The notes beneath the pieces were generated by a model. The model was given only the letters and a program-made list of their open reading frames with translations, searched no databases and had not been told where the DNA came from. This document shows positions 33,852 to 45,072 of a stretch of 64,000 nt of DNA, piece after piece (position 1 is the stretch's first letter; each line of letters begins with the position of its first letter). Location: contig CM055092.1 of assembly GCA_029204225.1 (NCBI GenBank), positions 85,693,878 to 85,757,877 of the forward strand, given 5' to 3'. A program made the position numbers and the translations under genes. This DNA is from Diphasiastrum complanatum (Eukaryota; Streptophyta; Lycopodiopsida; Lycopodiales; Lycopodiaceae).

Positions 33852-36020
33852 GCACGGTCAATTCTCGCAATTCGAGCCTGGCGCTGTCTGCACGTAGGAC
33901 AGATGAGGCAAAGTGCTGCCTAGGTAGGTGAAAGCATGGTCTGTACCTTATGGGGTGCGGAGCGACATATTCGAACTGTACGGGTTAACCATTGATACAG
34001 AGATGCAGCTCGAATTCGGGTGTAAAGCACGGGTGGTTAGCTGCCGGTGCGGGATAGCTGCCGATCGTTTAGCTATAAGGGCTATCGACCAAAAAGTGGT
34101 GGGGTGTGACTGAGGCAATGTGCTGCTTAATGGTGAAAGCACGGATAGTTGGAGGGGTGTCCTATGTGGGCTGATTCTTGTGATCAATTTGTATGGGCGC
34201 GGCCAGGCAAAGGTCCGTTGGCAGGACCATCTCAAAGGGGGACCTTGTCTTTGTTACTTGTTAGTAAACCTGCCTGAGTGTCTTACTTGTATGTATTCGT
34301 GGTGAGTCTTAGTACTCGTGCTTTGCCTGGTTTGCATGATTGCTTGTGATACAAGGAGCTGATGGCTCGAGAAGGAACCTTTTCTTTTGAAGGCTGATAC
34401 CATCAAACAAAGAGGACTACAGAATCTGTGGGGCGGATTTGCAGTTCAAGTACTCGCACGTGAACGGCAACGAAACGATTCAATGTTTGCAAAGGATGGA
34501 TGGCTAGCCAGTTTCTTGGGTTAGTTTCATTTGCGACAACGCCCACCACAAGCAGGAAGTCAAAAGTTGGAAAGGGCAATTTCAGGGGAGATCTTCTATG
34601 GAGCAGTTGGCCTTCATTTTGGGACGGCCACCTTTGGAACTAAAACTCACTGAGCATGGGTGATATCCAATATCAGTTGGGTTTTTCCTCAAAGGGGAAA
34701 GACTAGGATCCTCTTCAGAGATTGGCAACAAGTTGGATCAAGCCATAATCCTAGCAGATGGGAAGCAAAGTGTTGGAAAGGCTTTTTGTCCGAAGGACTC
34801 TACTGTAAGTCCGATCAGTTGATTTTATAAGTGGAGGGGACCTATCACACACACCTCTCTCTCTTGGGACAAATTTTGAATGAAAGTTGATCAAAACGGG
34901 GGCAAATTCAAGGTTACCTAGCAATACTCACATGAGGAGACTGGCGAACTTTGGACCTAATAAGTTGACAAGTTTTTGTTGTGGAAAGGAAAGCTTGTTA
35001 TAGGCTTTCTCTGGACCAGCAATGATGAGGAAACATATGAGTACGCTGGCTTGTGTTACGTGTAAGGCAGCTGATCAATGAAGGAACTGTGAAAGTTGAG
35101 TCTTGCATGAGAGACTTGGTATTTCGAACGAACGCTAAGGGACAGTTCGCGTTGAGATTGGACTAGTGCAAACTCTGGGTGCATGTGTCTGATTCAAAGA
35201 GAGCTACTTGAAGCCAAGCTCGATGTACACTTCTTGTTTTGACTGTGAGGCAAATGAACAGTGATGGAATTGTGAAAGTCAAGTTTTGCGCAACGGACAT
35301 GGTGCTTCAAACAAACGCGAAGAGATAGTTTGGATGCGGATCAAGCTGGTGTGACCCTTTGGCTTTCCATGAGGTCAATGGTTACATTTGGGCTGATTCA
35401 AAGAGCTACTTCAAGCTAAGTGAGAGGTGCATTGCGGAGTACTCAATCTTTGCCTACCTTAAAGAGCCAAGATGGAAAAGTATCAAGATCAGGCTAAGAC
35501 GAGGAGAGAAATCAAGGTGCAGAAGCAACAAGGCACGGAGTGGACCATAAGGTGGGCAATCAAACGATAAATCCTTTGGCTCAGGGAGCCTTGGTACCTG
35601 TGCGGAACTAAACAAATCTGGAGCTCAGGGAGCTCAACACAAAGTGCATCAAGGACAAATCAGGAGCTCAAAGGAGTTCCAAAGTCGGAAGTCAGAAGCG
35701 ACAGGGGCGAACATTTCAAAGAAAAGCCTCTGTCACCAGTTAATAAGGTTTTTGGGTTTTACGAAAGCGATATCAAGTCTACGCTTTTCCCAGACAAAGA
35801 TATATTTTCAAGTTATGTAATTTTTCAGTACAAAGAGCTGAGCCTCCGACTTGTGGTGTGCCAGCTTCAATGTTAATAAAAAGTGGCCAGTAAATTGAGT
35901 ACTGTGCCAAGTAGCTTAAATGTATAGTTATTTTAATAAGGAGACACCTTTACTTTAATCTGACATCTGATGAGGACATCAGATTTTATAAAAGTGGAGT
36001 GGATGTTGTAAAGCTACCTT
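33852..36020. other. Unclassified, moderately GC-rich repeat-like sequence
   Basis: No gene family recognised. Base composition is clearly richer in GC than the flanking copia sequence. Duplicated phrases such as aggaactgtgaaagttgagtcttgc (35083-) and ggaattgtgaaagtcaagttttgc (35266-) show an old ~180-bp internal duplication. An aataaaaag word near 35876 may be a polyadenylation signal. Possibly the interior of a non-autonomous LTR element. Confidence 0.4.
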
Positions 36021-36135
36021 TACAAGCTTTACTTCCGGCGCCATCGGTGCCAGCTATGTCCCCAACGCCAGCAGTGCCCCTGCTGCTCCCAGCGTCAACG
36101 GTGCCGGCGCCGCTCCCGGTGCCACCGTGACAAGA
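36021..36135. repeat. Short GC-rich stretch with ggtgcc/gcgcc repeats
   Basis: About 110 bp with far higher GC than its neighbours, made of repeated gccggtgcc and ggcgcc-like words. On the plus strand one frame reads a Pro/Ala/Val-rich peptide (PAPSVPAMSPTPAVPLLLP). It may be a captured GC-rich exon piece or an expanded simple repeat. Confidence 0.55.
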
Positions 36136-36759
36136 ATCCAGTCGTTGCCAAGTTCCTATGGCTGAAAATCTTTGATCTGTTCTAGCGGAGTCCAGAGAGC
36201 TCAGATCGATGTGCAATCACCTCACACGATCTAGGCATGATTAAAGGAAGCCTGGGGATCAATAAAATCTAGAGAGATAAAATGACTTTCTAGAAAGAGA
36301 AAATTCTAGAGAGAGAAAAATGTGCTTTACCAGCTTGGGTAGAGTGCTTGGTATGAGGGGGGGGGTGCAGAATCACACCAATACTATAGGGGAGTGCGGG
36401 TTGCGACTTAGGGCGAGCTCCAACCAAGTCTCAGCCTCCCTTGCTGGAATGTTGTCATGGCTCTCGCCTTGGCATGCTAGCGCCCCGGAGACTAGGGTCG
36501 GTCACACACTTGAAATGTAACCTTCTCAGATTTATCAATAAAGTGGGATTTTTCTCAAACTGACTCTGATTACCTTCTGGGTTTCAGTGTTCGGTAAAAG
36601 CGCCAGTTGTAAGGCCGCTTTCAGAATTTTTAACTTGGCACATAGCTGAGGGTCGTATCCCGGGACGCCAGCGGTATGCTGTCGGGACCATTTGGTCCAG
36701 GAACTGGTTGTCTCCATATCTGTCGCGGGTTGTGGTTCTGAGTGTTCCTTGCATGAACA
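36136..36759. other. Unclassified sequence
   Basis: Contains two agagagaaa stretches (36265-36320), a run of ten G (about 36357-36366) and an aataaag word (about 36536). I recognise no gene. Confidence 0.35.
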
Positions 36760-37170
36760 TGAATGGGTTAAGCTCTTGGGGAATGGGCTCTAACCTGTCG
36801 GCTAAGTTGGATGGCTTGCTTGGGTGGAAGTTACCTGTTTATGGCTGTCCAGTCTGGCGTGGCGCCAGGTTGGCTTCCAGCGCTCGTGACGAAGCTTTCG
36901 GTTGGTTAAGTCTGATGCAAGTCAGACCGCTTGCTTGGAATGGATGTTACTCGTTTGTAACAAAGCTTCGAGTTGGTTAAGTTTGATGTATGTCGGGCGG
37001 CTTGCTTGGAGGGAAGTCACCCACATCGGGACCGCCGATCTGGCATGGCGCTAGGTTGGATCTCAATGTTGGTTTTCGGAACTTCAAGCTGGTTAAGTCT
37101 GATCGTTGTTGGCGAGTTGGCTGCTTGTATGTCAAGTGGGTTTGGATGGCAAGAGTTGAAGGCTGGAAAG
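36760..37170. repeat. Degenerate tandem repeat, ~110-130 bp unit
   Basis: The words ggttaagtctgatg, cttgcttgga, tggaagttac, ggcgtggcgccaggttgg and gaagctttcggttggttaag recur in order about three times (starting near 36800, 36903 and 36974, with a partial copy near 37090). The units have diverged and vary in length. Confidence 0.7.
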
Positions 37171-37220
37171 CTAAGTCGTGGTTCCCGGCTCCCTTTGGGA
37201 TGCCTGCACTACAGCGCAAT

Positions 37221-37420
37221 ACCTATACTGTTTTCTCGTGGACCTGAGCGCATTTTCACACGTTCATTCACAGTTCCTGTGGCACAATCAGGCGCAATCC
37301 TAGTGCCATCTCTCAAATCACTGCTGCTACCAGTGAACCACTGATCTCGAAGGCAGAATGGATTTGCAGACCCTCGCACTTCTAGTTTGCAGCTAATTGC
37401 AATTTTTGTGGCAGTGGTCA
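37221..37420 (+). repeat. Dispersed repeat, copy at 30862-31072
   Basis: The stretch from caatacct to tttttgtggcag matches 30862-31072 with about a dozen changes. It belongs to the non-autonomous element interior described there, which suggests that 33852-37420 includes a relative of that element. Confidence 0.85.
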
Positions 37421-38797
37421 ACCGCACTTCTGTTGGTTTGGAGTGGAAGCCATCGTCAAATTTCAGGTATCATCCTTTTACATATGTTGTTTGAGTTCCA
37501 TGAAATGCTAGAGAAAATTGTTGTGTCATTTTTCTTGAAAGCTATTTTAGGAGTTGGGATAAGAAATGTGTACTTTGATATTATGAAGCAGATTAAGAGT
37601 GTTTATTCTCCAAGTATTATAAGGAAAGATTTTTTTTATACTTAGAGAATTGCCATTTTGCTATGGTCATTTAAGTGTGAAGTTTGAAAGGTACATGTGT
37701 CTCAGTATTGTAATTTCACCCTATCTCCCTTGAATATAGGAGGAATATAGGAGGTGGGTCCATACTGGACATAGTTGGAATACACCATTTAGAGCTAAAA
37801 TCTCAACCTACTTGCATGTCTACTTAGGATACCCCGTTGGAATATACGGATCCTAGTTACACACTAGCAAACATTTGAAAACCAAGATGTTTTGGTGGTT
37901 GTACAACACACTTGACACAAATCTCTCTTTATCAAGAAAATAATCTACCTTTTGTCATAGAGAGGTCAAAAGAAATACATGAATGAGTGTATTAAGTCAT
38001 TAGAGACTGGAAAGACAAACTTTATAACTCTCGTTGAAAACTGAAAAAATTATTGACTGATGTAGGATACTCTAGAAATCCATTTCGATGAAAATCTAAA
38101 AGATGTTTCACTTGAATCTTCCCATAAGATTAGATGCTCACAATCTAATCCTCTTTTAGAGAGCGGTGTGTTTTGCATTGTCTTGAAAAAGTGAGAAAGG
38201 ATCGTTATGTGAGATATCTCATGCATCACAAATCCAGAGTTGTCTTTAGGGAAGGTGTTTCAACCAACCATCCGCTAGGACATGATATTCCATATACTAA
38301 TACATCCCATTTGAATATTGTTCTATAGGTTGGGTTGAAAATTATGTCCGTCGACGAATAGTGTCTCTCCTAGGAGCACCTAGACTCAAGGAGATAATGG
38401 GATCAACTGAGCCTTGCATCCTACCCATCGTGAACCTGAGAAGAATGAGAGATATCATAATTCTTATCCTATTCTAGAGGATAGAATCTTGATGGAGGTA
38501 TAGATCTTAACACTCCAATATCCCACCCACTAGAGAACACCTTAAGTATGACTGTTCTTTGTCACCTGACTCAAAGTGAGTTGAAGATATTGATTTCTTA
38601 CTATCATTTGGTGACATTTGTCAGCTGATCCGGAGAGGTATCTTGAATCATCATTTCTATTTCCCTTAGTTCTATCACTATTTATAACCAAGGGATGTCC
38701 TAACGTGACAAATAAATACCTCCATTAGTATCCTTTGAGGTAAGATCTAACAAGATGGTAGGAGACCTACTGAGAACCATTAGTAGTCCCTAACACT
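37421..38797. other. Unassigned sequence before a gypsy gag fragment
   Basis: No gene recognised between 37421 and about 38700. The last part may be the leader of the gypsy element whose gag follows. Confidence 0.35.
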
Positions 38798-39010
38798 GTG
38801 GGAGAACTACCCAAGCTCAAAGGAGCAATTCGTGAGTATCATGGAGCTCCATATGAGGATGCCGAGTTTCATATCAATGCCTTTTGGACCGCCTACCTTA
38901 TACACATAATCAATGCTCCCCACCATGAGATGAAGTTCTTTGCACTCACTTTGACTGGGTCAGCCAGGAGACTGAGAGCAAATTCTTGGTTAGATTTGGA
39001 ACGTGGAGAA
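38798..39010 (+). pseudogene. Ty3/gypsy gag fragment
   Basis: The frame reads LPKLKGAIREYHGAPYEDAEFHI then MKFFALTLTGSARRLRANSW, the pattern of the plant retrotransposon gag domain (P..F.L.L.G.A..W). Only this ~70-residue segment is present before copia sequence takes over on the other strand. Confidence 0.7.
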
Positions 39011-39724
39011 CGTTGGACAACAACTTGACTTCACCTCTTTTGAATTCAACTCTGACTGTTCCTTTACCTTTGATTGAATGTGATGAGTTGTCTCCAAGTT
39101 GCACAACTCGAGACTGGGTGAAAGACTTATAGTCCTTGAACCAATCGTGATGGTGAGTCATGTGTTGAGTTGCTCCGGAATCTAGATATTAGGAGTCAAT
39201 ATCCTATTGTTCTCCGACTTTGGTCATGAAAGCTGCTTCATCTTCATCTTCTTCTTCTTGTTACTGATTTGAGTGACTGGTTGTAGCACTATGTGCTTGT
39301 TGTTGGAACTGCTTATTCTTTTCATTGTTGTACTTTAAAGTTCGGCAGCCCTTGATTTTGTGGCCAGTGCTCTTGCTCTTACAGTATCTGCAGAAAAGTT
39401 TCTACACTGGTTGGAATGATGAATAGCTTGATTCGATCCTGGACCAGAATTTGGTCCAGACTACATGTTTTTTGCAAAAAGTCCTATTCTTCCTTTTAGC
39501 CACTCCATTTTGTTGTGGGGCTCCTTGATGCTGTATACTCGCTCTTGATCCCATGCTCATCACAAAAGGCCTTGAACTTGGTAGATATGTACTCACCACC
39601 ATTGTCACTCGTTAAATACTTGATCCTTGTGAAAAATTGGTTCTCCCTTGCATTCTTGAACTTGATAAAGGTATCATACACTTCATATATGCAGTAGGGA
39701 GGGAGCATTTGGTGAAATTCTAGA
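39011..39724 (-). pseudogene. Scrambled copia fragment (integrase, then zinc knuckle and protease)
   Basis: In minus-strand order, integrase comes first: KFKNARENQFFTRIKYL, then DNGGEYISTKF and QQNGVAKRKNRTFC, 39708-39440. It is followed by a zinc-knuckle-like CRYCKSKSTGHKIKGC near 39390-39345 and the protease DSGATQHMTHHHDW near 39165. The natural order is gag, protease, integrase, so the pieces are rearranged. Frames are broken by stops. Confidence 0.8.
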
Positions 39725-40507
39725 ATAGGATATAATCGTACGGTTCAGGGAGTTTTGATTAGCACTCTACTATGTTTTCTTTCTTTTTGCTCTTCATGTG
39801 TGTTTAGGGTTTAGGGTTTAGGGTGTGTGTGTGTGTGTGCATGTAAGTCTGATGCCATTCGTTTATGTTTCATGCTTACTACTTCATGCTACGATAAGTC
39901 ATAGTTTATGTGTTACATATTCGTTTATGTTTCATGCTTTAGTTCATGTTTCATGTTGTTAGTTTCATTTTGTTAGGTTTCAGGCTTACATGATTTGATG
40001 TTGCTTATAAGAAGTGTGTGAGAGAGAGCGAGAGTGTGTATAGATTTGACTTAGAGTAGGTGGGTCTATTGACTATATACCGGCCCTTGTTCCGAGGTTT
40101 GCTGTTCCGAAGAACAATAGTATCATTTCTGATTTTTTTTTTGTTGAACTTGCAATTTTGAGTTGCTTTTTTAGTTGCAATTTTGAGTTGTTTTCTTTGT
40201 TGGACTTGGAATTTTGAGTACTTGTATATGTGTTTGGTAGAGTATATATCATGAGATAGAGAATGAGAGAAGAAAGAAAATGAGAGAGAGAGAGAGCTAA
40301 AGGTAATCAAAGCTCCCAATTCTAGGAAGGTGTGTGGCCCTTGTTTTCTTCCATTAAAGACGTGGTTCAAATGTTTTTTGTTGGAAGTTCCACAAGAAAG
40401 CCCAAACACCGCAGGTAGGGAGCATGTGGTGACATTCTAGAAACGGATATAATCGTATGGTTCGGGAGTTTTTATTAGCACTCTATAATGTTCTCTTTTT
40501 TTTCTCT

Positions 40508-40547
<40 letters not shown>

Positions 40548-40700
40548 CATGCTACTAGTTTATGCTATATGTTATATGTTAGTTTATGTTTCATGCTTTT
40601 CTTCTCAAATCCTAACATATCATGGTTATAGAGTTTAGTTTACTTTTATTGCTCTTAGTTTAGGTTTCAATCATATTTAGTGTGTGTGAGAGAGAGATAC
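39693..40700. repeat. Direct repeats ~720 bp apart with telomere-like and GT/GA tracts
   Basis: A block beginning gtagggagg and containing ggatataatcgta and gattagcactctacta occurs at 39693-40030 and again (gtagggagcatg, ggatataatcgtatgg, attagcactctataatg) at 40413-40700. Both copies continue through tttatgtttcatgct words and end in gtgtgagagagagag. They could be LTRs of a short element of ~1 kb or a tandem duplication. No primer-binding site was recognised. Confidence 0.7.
39803..39823 (+). repeat. Interstitial telomere motif, three TTTAGGG units
   Basis: Three perfect TTTAGGG units are followed by a (GT)n tract. TTTAGGG is the standard plant telomere repeat. It lies inside the first copy of the direct repeat and is missing from the second, where a longer (GT)n run (about 40510-40545) takes its place. 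Confidence 0.85.
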
Positions 40701-41558
40701 CGAGTCAAAGGTATGGGGACAATATCAGTAGATAAATACATTTTCATCCATAAACAACAATAAACCCTAAACTTCAAATAACAATAATGAGACCCTAAAC
40801 TTTGATAAACCCATGGGAAATAAAATAAAGAATTAAACCATGAGGGCAAATTAGGACGTACAATGAATTCTTGGAATATTAATGATTAACCAAATCCATT
40901 TAGGATACATTGTACGGGGGCTCACTGGCACTAGAATCTAGTTGTATGGGCCAATTGGGTGTTTCATCTAGCTATGATGCCACCAAAGAGGCGCCAAGGA
41001 GACTGATGGTGTGCAAGCCATTCACATCCTTGAACTTGAGGGTTCACAACGTTAACATCAACAAGAGAAAAGGTTACAACTACTTCAAACTTAATAATTA
41101 TATATGTTTGTTTAGATTTAAACAAGTATCAATGTTTTACAGATGAAGACCTTTTCTATTGTAGATCTTCCTCTGTCACATGTTGACACTTGTTTGAATT
41201 TAAATAAACCACATGCAACCACTTAGATTTATTAAGTTCAAAGTAGAAACATCATTCTCTCTTCAATTTCGCTAAGCATCAGATTCAAGGACTGCTAATG
41301 GCTCACATAGCATTTTGTTGACCTTACCGTGGCCCTCTTTTGTGTCATCATAGAAGAAATACACAATCATTGCATACAAGTCACTTGTAGGGCCAATGAG
41401 CACCTATTACAGTGTAGTCCTCAATGTGGATTAATTTGGACATCATTAATATTACAATAATTAATTAATGCACCCTTCATTTTCCCTCATAGTTTTGGCG
41501 TTGTTCATTTTTCTCACTGTTTAGACAAGGTAGACTTTTCAAGCTTGATGCTTTTGTT
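40701..41558. other. Unassigned sequence
   Basis: A plus-strand frame at 40910-41146 is open but not recognisable. No repeats of the named families were seen. Confidence 0.35.
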
Positions 41559-42552
41559 ATGGCTAACAAAAAGGATGGAATGGAAAGGGAGATTGGTCTC
41601 AACTTTCCAAAGTTACCTTTTAGCATCAATAAGATTGGTGGATCTTATGCAGAGTCTAAAAAGCTTCCTTATGCTAGATCTAGGTCAAGATCTAGTATGC
41701 TTCTTGGAGATGTTCATCTTTGTGCTAACTTGGCTAGTCTTGAGGATAATGATGGAGTTTCAATGGTTCTTCATGGCAAGTGCAAGCATGCAAAAGGTAA
41801 GGAAATAGCTAACTTCATCAATGGAGGTGAAGGTTCTTCCTTGGAAAAGGTTGTTTCTAATGATTTCTTTGATCATATAGAAAAGGATGTTGCTAGGTGC
41901 ATTCATGAAGGAGGTGGTTATTCTACATTCTTTTGTGATGAGTCCAAGGAAGTCATTTTTGCAGCAAGTGGAGTCACATGTCTTCATAAAGAGAGTAGAT
42001 AAAATGGTTCTATCAAGAGACTTGGTGAGGGAGATAGTCACAAGTCAAGAAGAAGAGAAGTATGTGAAGAGTTCAAAGTAGGATGTACTTTGAAATATTT
42101 AATTGAGAATGATAGTGAGGAAGAATCATTATCATATGAGTCCTTACCTAAAACATTAAGTAGAAGTTCTTGTTTGAAAGAAGAGAGTACTTCAATCATT
42201 CTTATGTTGAAGGTACTAATCATTTTTTCATGGCTTCTAATGTTTTTGAGGTTTCTACTTCTTATGATGCAATCATTAAGAGGGAGTCTTATGAAGGAAA
42301 GATCAATGAAATATTGGTTCTTGGGAAGATCCAAGTCATGGATCTCACATCTCTTCATCAACTCAAAGGATTCTATGATTATGAATTGATCACTCATGAT
42401 CGAGATGGCAAAATGTTGGTTGGAGAAGACTACATGGAGCAAATCGAGATGCAATTTCTTCAAGGCAAGGGAGATCTCATTGGTGAGCTTATTGAGGTTT
42501 GTTATGAGCTCAAGAAAGCTGAATTTATTAGGTTTGATACTCATCTTCACCT
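41559..42552 (+). pseudogene. Unrecognised broken protein-coding region (~330 codons)
   Basis: The first frame (41559-42002) begins MANKKDGMEREIGLNFPKLP and has a protein-like composition. After a stop the sense continues through frames at 41887-42081 and 42090-42180 and then 42170-42552 (VLGKIQVMDLTSLHQLKGF, DRDGKMLVGEDYMEQIEMQF, ELIEVCYELKKAEF). The pieces lie in order with small shifts, as in a single gene with two or three frameshifts. I cannot assign a family. It ends where a minus-strand LTR begins, which may have removed its 3' end. Confidence 0.5.
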
Positions 42553-43028
42553 AGACAAAACACACTATGGAGCAACCACCCAACCAAGTAGAAGCAACCA
42601 ATCAACTCTAGAAGCTTCACCCCCAAGCCAAGGAATAAGAAGCATGAAGGTAGAGTGAAACCATGGCAATGAATCAATGACCACAATGAGGAGTAGGGCA
42701 AGTTTGGCCTCAATATATAGAGCCAAAAGCAACTTGGGCACATAGCCATGCATAGCCTTAATTTTTCTATACATAGATTCACCTAGAATAGAGTCCTAAT
42801 CATGGACCAACTATTCATAGAATTGCTATTGATAACTCTACACATTCATACACTATCTCATACCTTGTCTAAAGTCCATTTAGTGTGTTCTGGGCCTCAC
42901 AAGGATATTAGTTACTTTCGGGTCACATCCAGTATGAAGTGGCATAACTAACAACTTGATTTACTGGAGTACCGTGTATCTAAGGCTAAGAGTATACTGA
43001 ATCCTACTTACCGGTCATGGAGATGTCA
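42553..43028 (-). mobile_element. 3' LTR of a minus-strand element, truncated at its end
   Basis: On the minus strand a tract ttaaggagggaagaa (43042-43029) is followed by TGACATCTCCATG, the LTR start at 43028. The body matches 17205-17693 (cttgtgaggcccaga, tctactctcatgct-like and tgtgttttgtct words). It stops at 42553, about 30 bp short of the expected ttaca end, where the unrecognised coding region begins. Confidence 0.8.
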
Positions 43029-43675
43029 TTCTTCCCTCCTTAAACTGCTTCTATCTTTAGAAGCTCACTAAACAGGAAATAATAACAAGAACAAATCTTT
43101 TAACTCTCAACATCAACCTAGAAAATCATTATCCTTACTTTACTTTTCACATCAAACAAGTACTTAGAGATAATCCTATTTTCCAACTGATAATTTCTAC
43201 ACTAGAGTACAACTCAGGTTTGAAAAGTACACTAAGCGATAAATTTTTCATCTGGGTTATATTCACCACAAGTTAGTAACATCACCTTCCTGTAAAGCAC
43301 TTACATAAAACACTGAGTGAAACAACCTAACTTAAGAGGTTAAAGTTAAAGAAATAATAAAATAATTATAATTACAGTCTGAAATTATCCACAACTATGA
43401 CAGATAATTCATTATCTTTCAAGTACACATATCCTTAGAATCCAAATTCTAAGATATGATAACTCATTCAATTAGAATCTATGGGAGAATCATTAAGATA
43501 CCCAGGTTGCCGTTGGTGGGACGCGTGTCCCGTCGACTTGCCTCGTGGCGAGGCCAACTGATCCTTATCCACTGATAGGACCCACAGACAGTAACACAAT
43601 GATTCTTCTTTAATTCTAACTCTCTCCCTTTAAGTAGAGTCAACTTTTTATACAGTCATATACATAGCTTTAAAG
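43029..43675 (-). other. 3' non-coding sequence between copia-B RNase H and the LTR
   Basis: After the RNase H stop the minus strand shows a purine tract (aaagggagagag, about 43620-43631) but no TG start of the copia-B LTR. The rest, to the polypurine tract at 43029-43042, is not recognised. A GC-rich patch around 43515-43560 contains cgtgtcccgtcgac. Two elements of different families seem to be joined here. Confidence 0.4.
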
Positions 43676-44434
43676 TCAACAAACTTTAAATACAAAAAGC
43701 TTTGATCTAGACTTATCAAACTTTTCTCCAGTATGTGGCTTAGTGAAAATATCAGCTAGTTGTTCTTCTGTGCTAAAATGAACAACATGAATTTCACGAC
43801 TCAACAGCCTCTCACGTATAAAGTGATACCGAATCTCAATGTGTTTAGTTCTCACATGGAACACTGGATTCTTTGCTAGCTGAATGCCACTCTGACTGTC
43901 GCTATGTAATGTCATGGGATTTTTCTGCTTCATGCCAACTTCCTACAAGATTTGTCTCAACCATATAGCTTCATGTGTTGCACTACACATTGCCTTATAC
44001 TCTGCTTCTGTGGTGGAAAGAGCAATTGTACTTTGCTTCTTACTGGACCAGGAAAAGCAACTACCACAAAACTGGAATACATACCCTGTGGTGGATCTAT
44101 GATCATCATAGTCACCTCCCCAATCCGCATCCACATAGCCACACAACTCAGGTAAACCATCATGCTTCTTGTAAATCAAGCCATACTCTGAAGTGCCTTT
44201 CACATAACGCAAAATGCATTTAGCTACCTTCCAATGCATTTTCGTAGGTGCTGCCATAAACTGACTTACAATGCCAACAACATAGCATATATCTGGTCTA
44301 GTCGTGGTAAGGTAAATCAAGCTCCCTACTAACTGTCTATACAGCGTAACATCAAATGACTGTGACTCATCAAGCTTAGAAAGCTTCTTACCTAGTTCAA
44401 TAGGAGTGTTTACTGGTTTGCAATCCTGCAACAT
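43676..44434 (-). pseudogene. Copia-B RT end and RNase H
   Basis: The minus-strand frame reads QDCKPVNTPIELGKKLSKLD, LVGSLIYLTTTRPDICY, STTEAEYKAMC, a stop after WLRQIL (about 43943), then DSQSGIQLAKNPVFHVRTKH, EQLADIFTKPHTGEKFDK and KVC with its stop at 43676. This is nearly complete copia RNase H apart from the single internal stop. It is the 3' part of the element whose 5' part lies at 46723-49930. Confidence 0.92.
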
Positions 44435-45072
44435 ATGGATAATGGAACGTCTGTTTCACAAGCAAATGGTGAGGTGTGCAAGATCAAGGGGATAGGCACC
44501 GTTTCAATCCAACTACCTAATGGCAAAAGCAGGACGATTAGGGAGGTACTTTACGTACCAGGTTTGAAGAAAAATCTACTTTCTGTTGGGGTCATTACTG
44601 ATCAAAAGTTGAAAGTAGAATTTGCCCATGATCGTTGCTTTGTGAAGGATGTGAATCAAAAGTTCAAAGTTATTGTGGATGGAATAAGAGAGCCCAATGC
44701 AAAATTGCACAGGTTGAATGCTACAATCAAGGGACAACATGGATTTGTATCATCCGTTCCTTCGCAAACTGAGTTGTGGCACAAGAGGCTTGGTCACTTG
44801 AACTTGGGAAGCCTCAGTTTGATGAGGAAATTGGAGATGGTAACAGGATTGCCTACTATAGAAGACCACTTGAAATCGATGTGCGAATCATGTGTATATG
44901 GGAAGCAGCATCGAGAGAAGTTCAATAAAGGTGGTGTTGCAAGAGCAAAGAACATCCTGGATTTAATCCACACAGATTCATGCGGGCTTATGAGGACCAT
45001 GTCCTTAGGTAAAGCCTTCTATTTCATGACCTTTATTGATGATATGTCACGTAAGACGTGGATCTACTTGTA
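44435..45072 (+). pseudogene. Inverted copia-B fragment (protease end to integrase)
   Basis: A single 212-codon frame on the plus strand reads from the post-protease region (DNGTSVSQANGEVCKIKGIG) through the integrase zinc site (LWHKRLGHLN ... CESCVYGKQH) to the first catalytic Asp (IHTDSCG) and FIDDMSRKTWIYL. It matches 48360-48995, which is on the minus strand. It lies inverted inside the gap between the two halves of the copia-B element. Confidence 0.92.

Noticed and set aside
36973-37344. 123-codon plus-strand frame as a gene
   Set aside because: It runs through a degenerate tandem repeat and into a dispersed repeat (copy at 30862-31072), and the frame is not kept in the other copy.
42530-42560. 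FDTHLHLDK, resembling the metal-binding DxHxH motif of TatD-type hydrolases
   Set aside because: It lies at the end of a broken frame, right at the joint with an LTR, and no other part of the frame resembles a TIM-barrel hydrolase.
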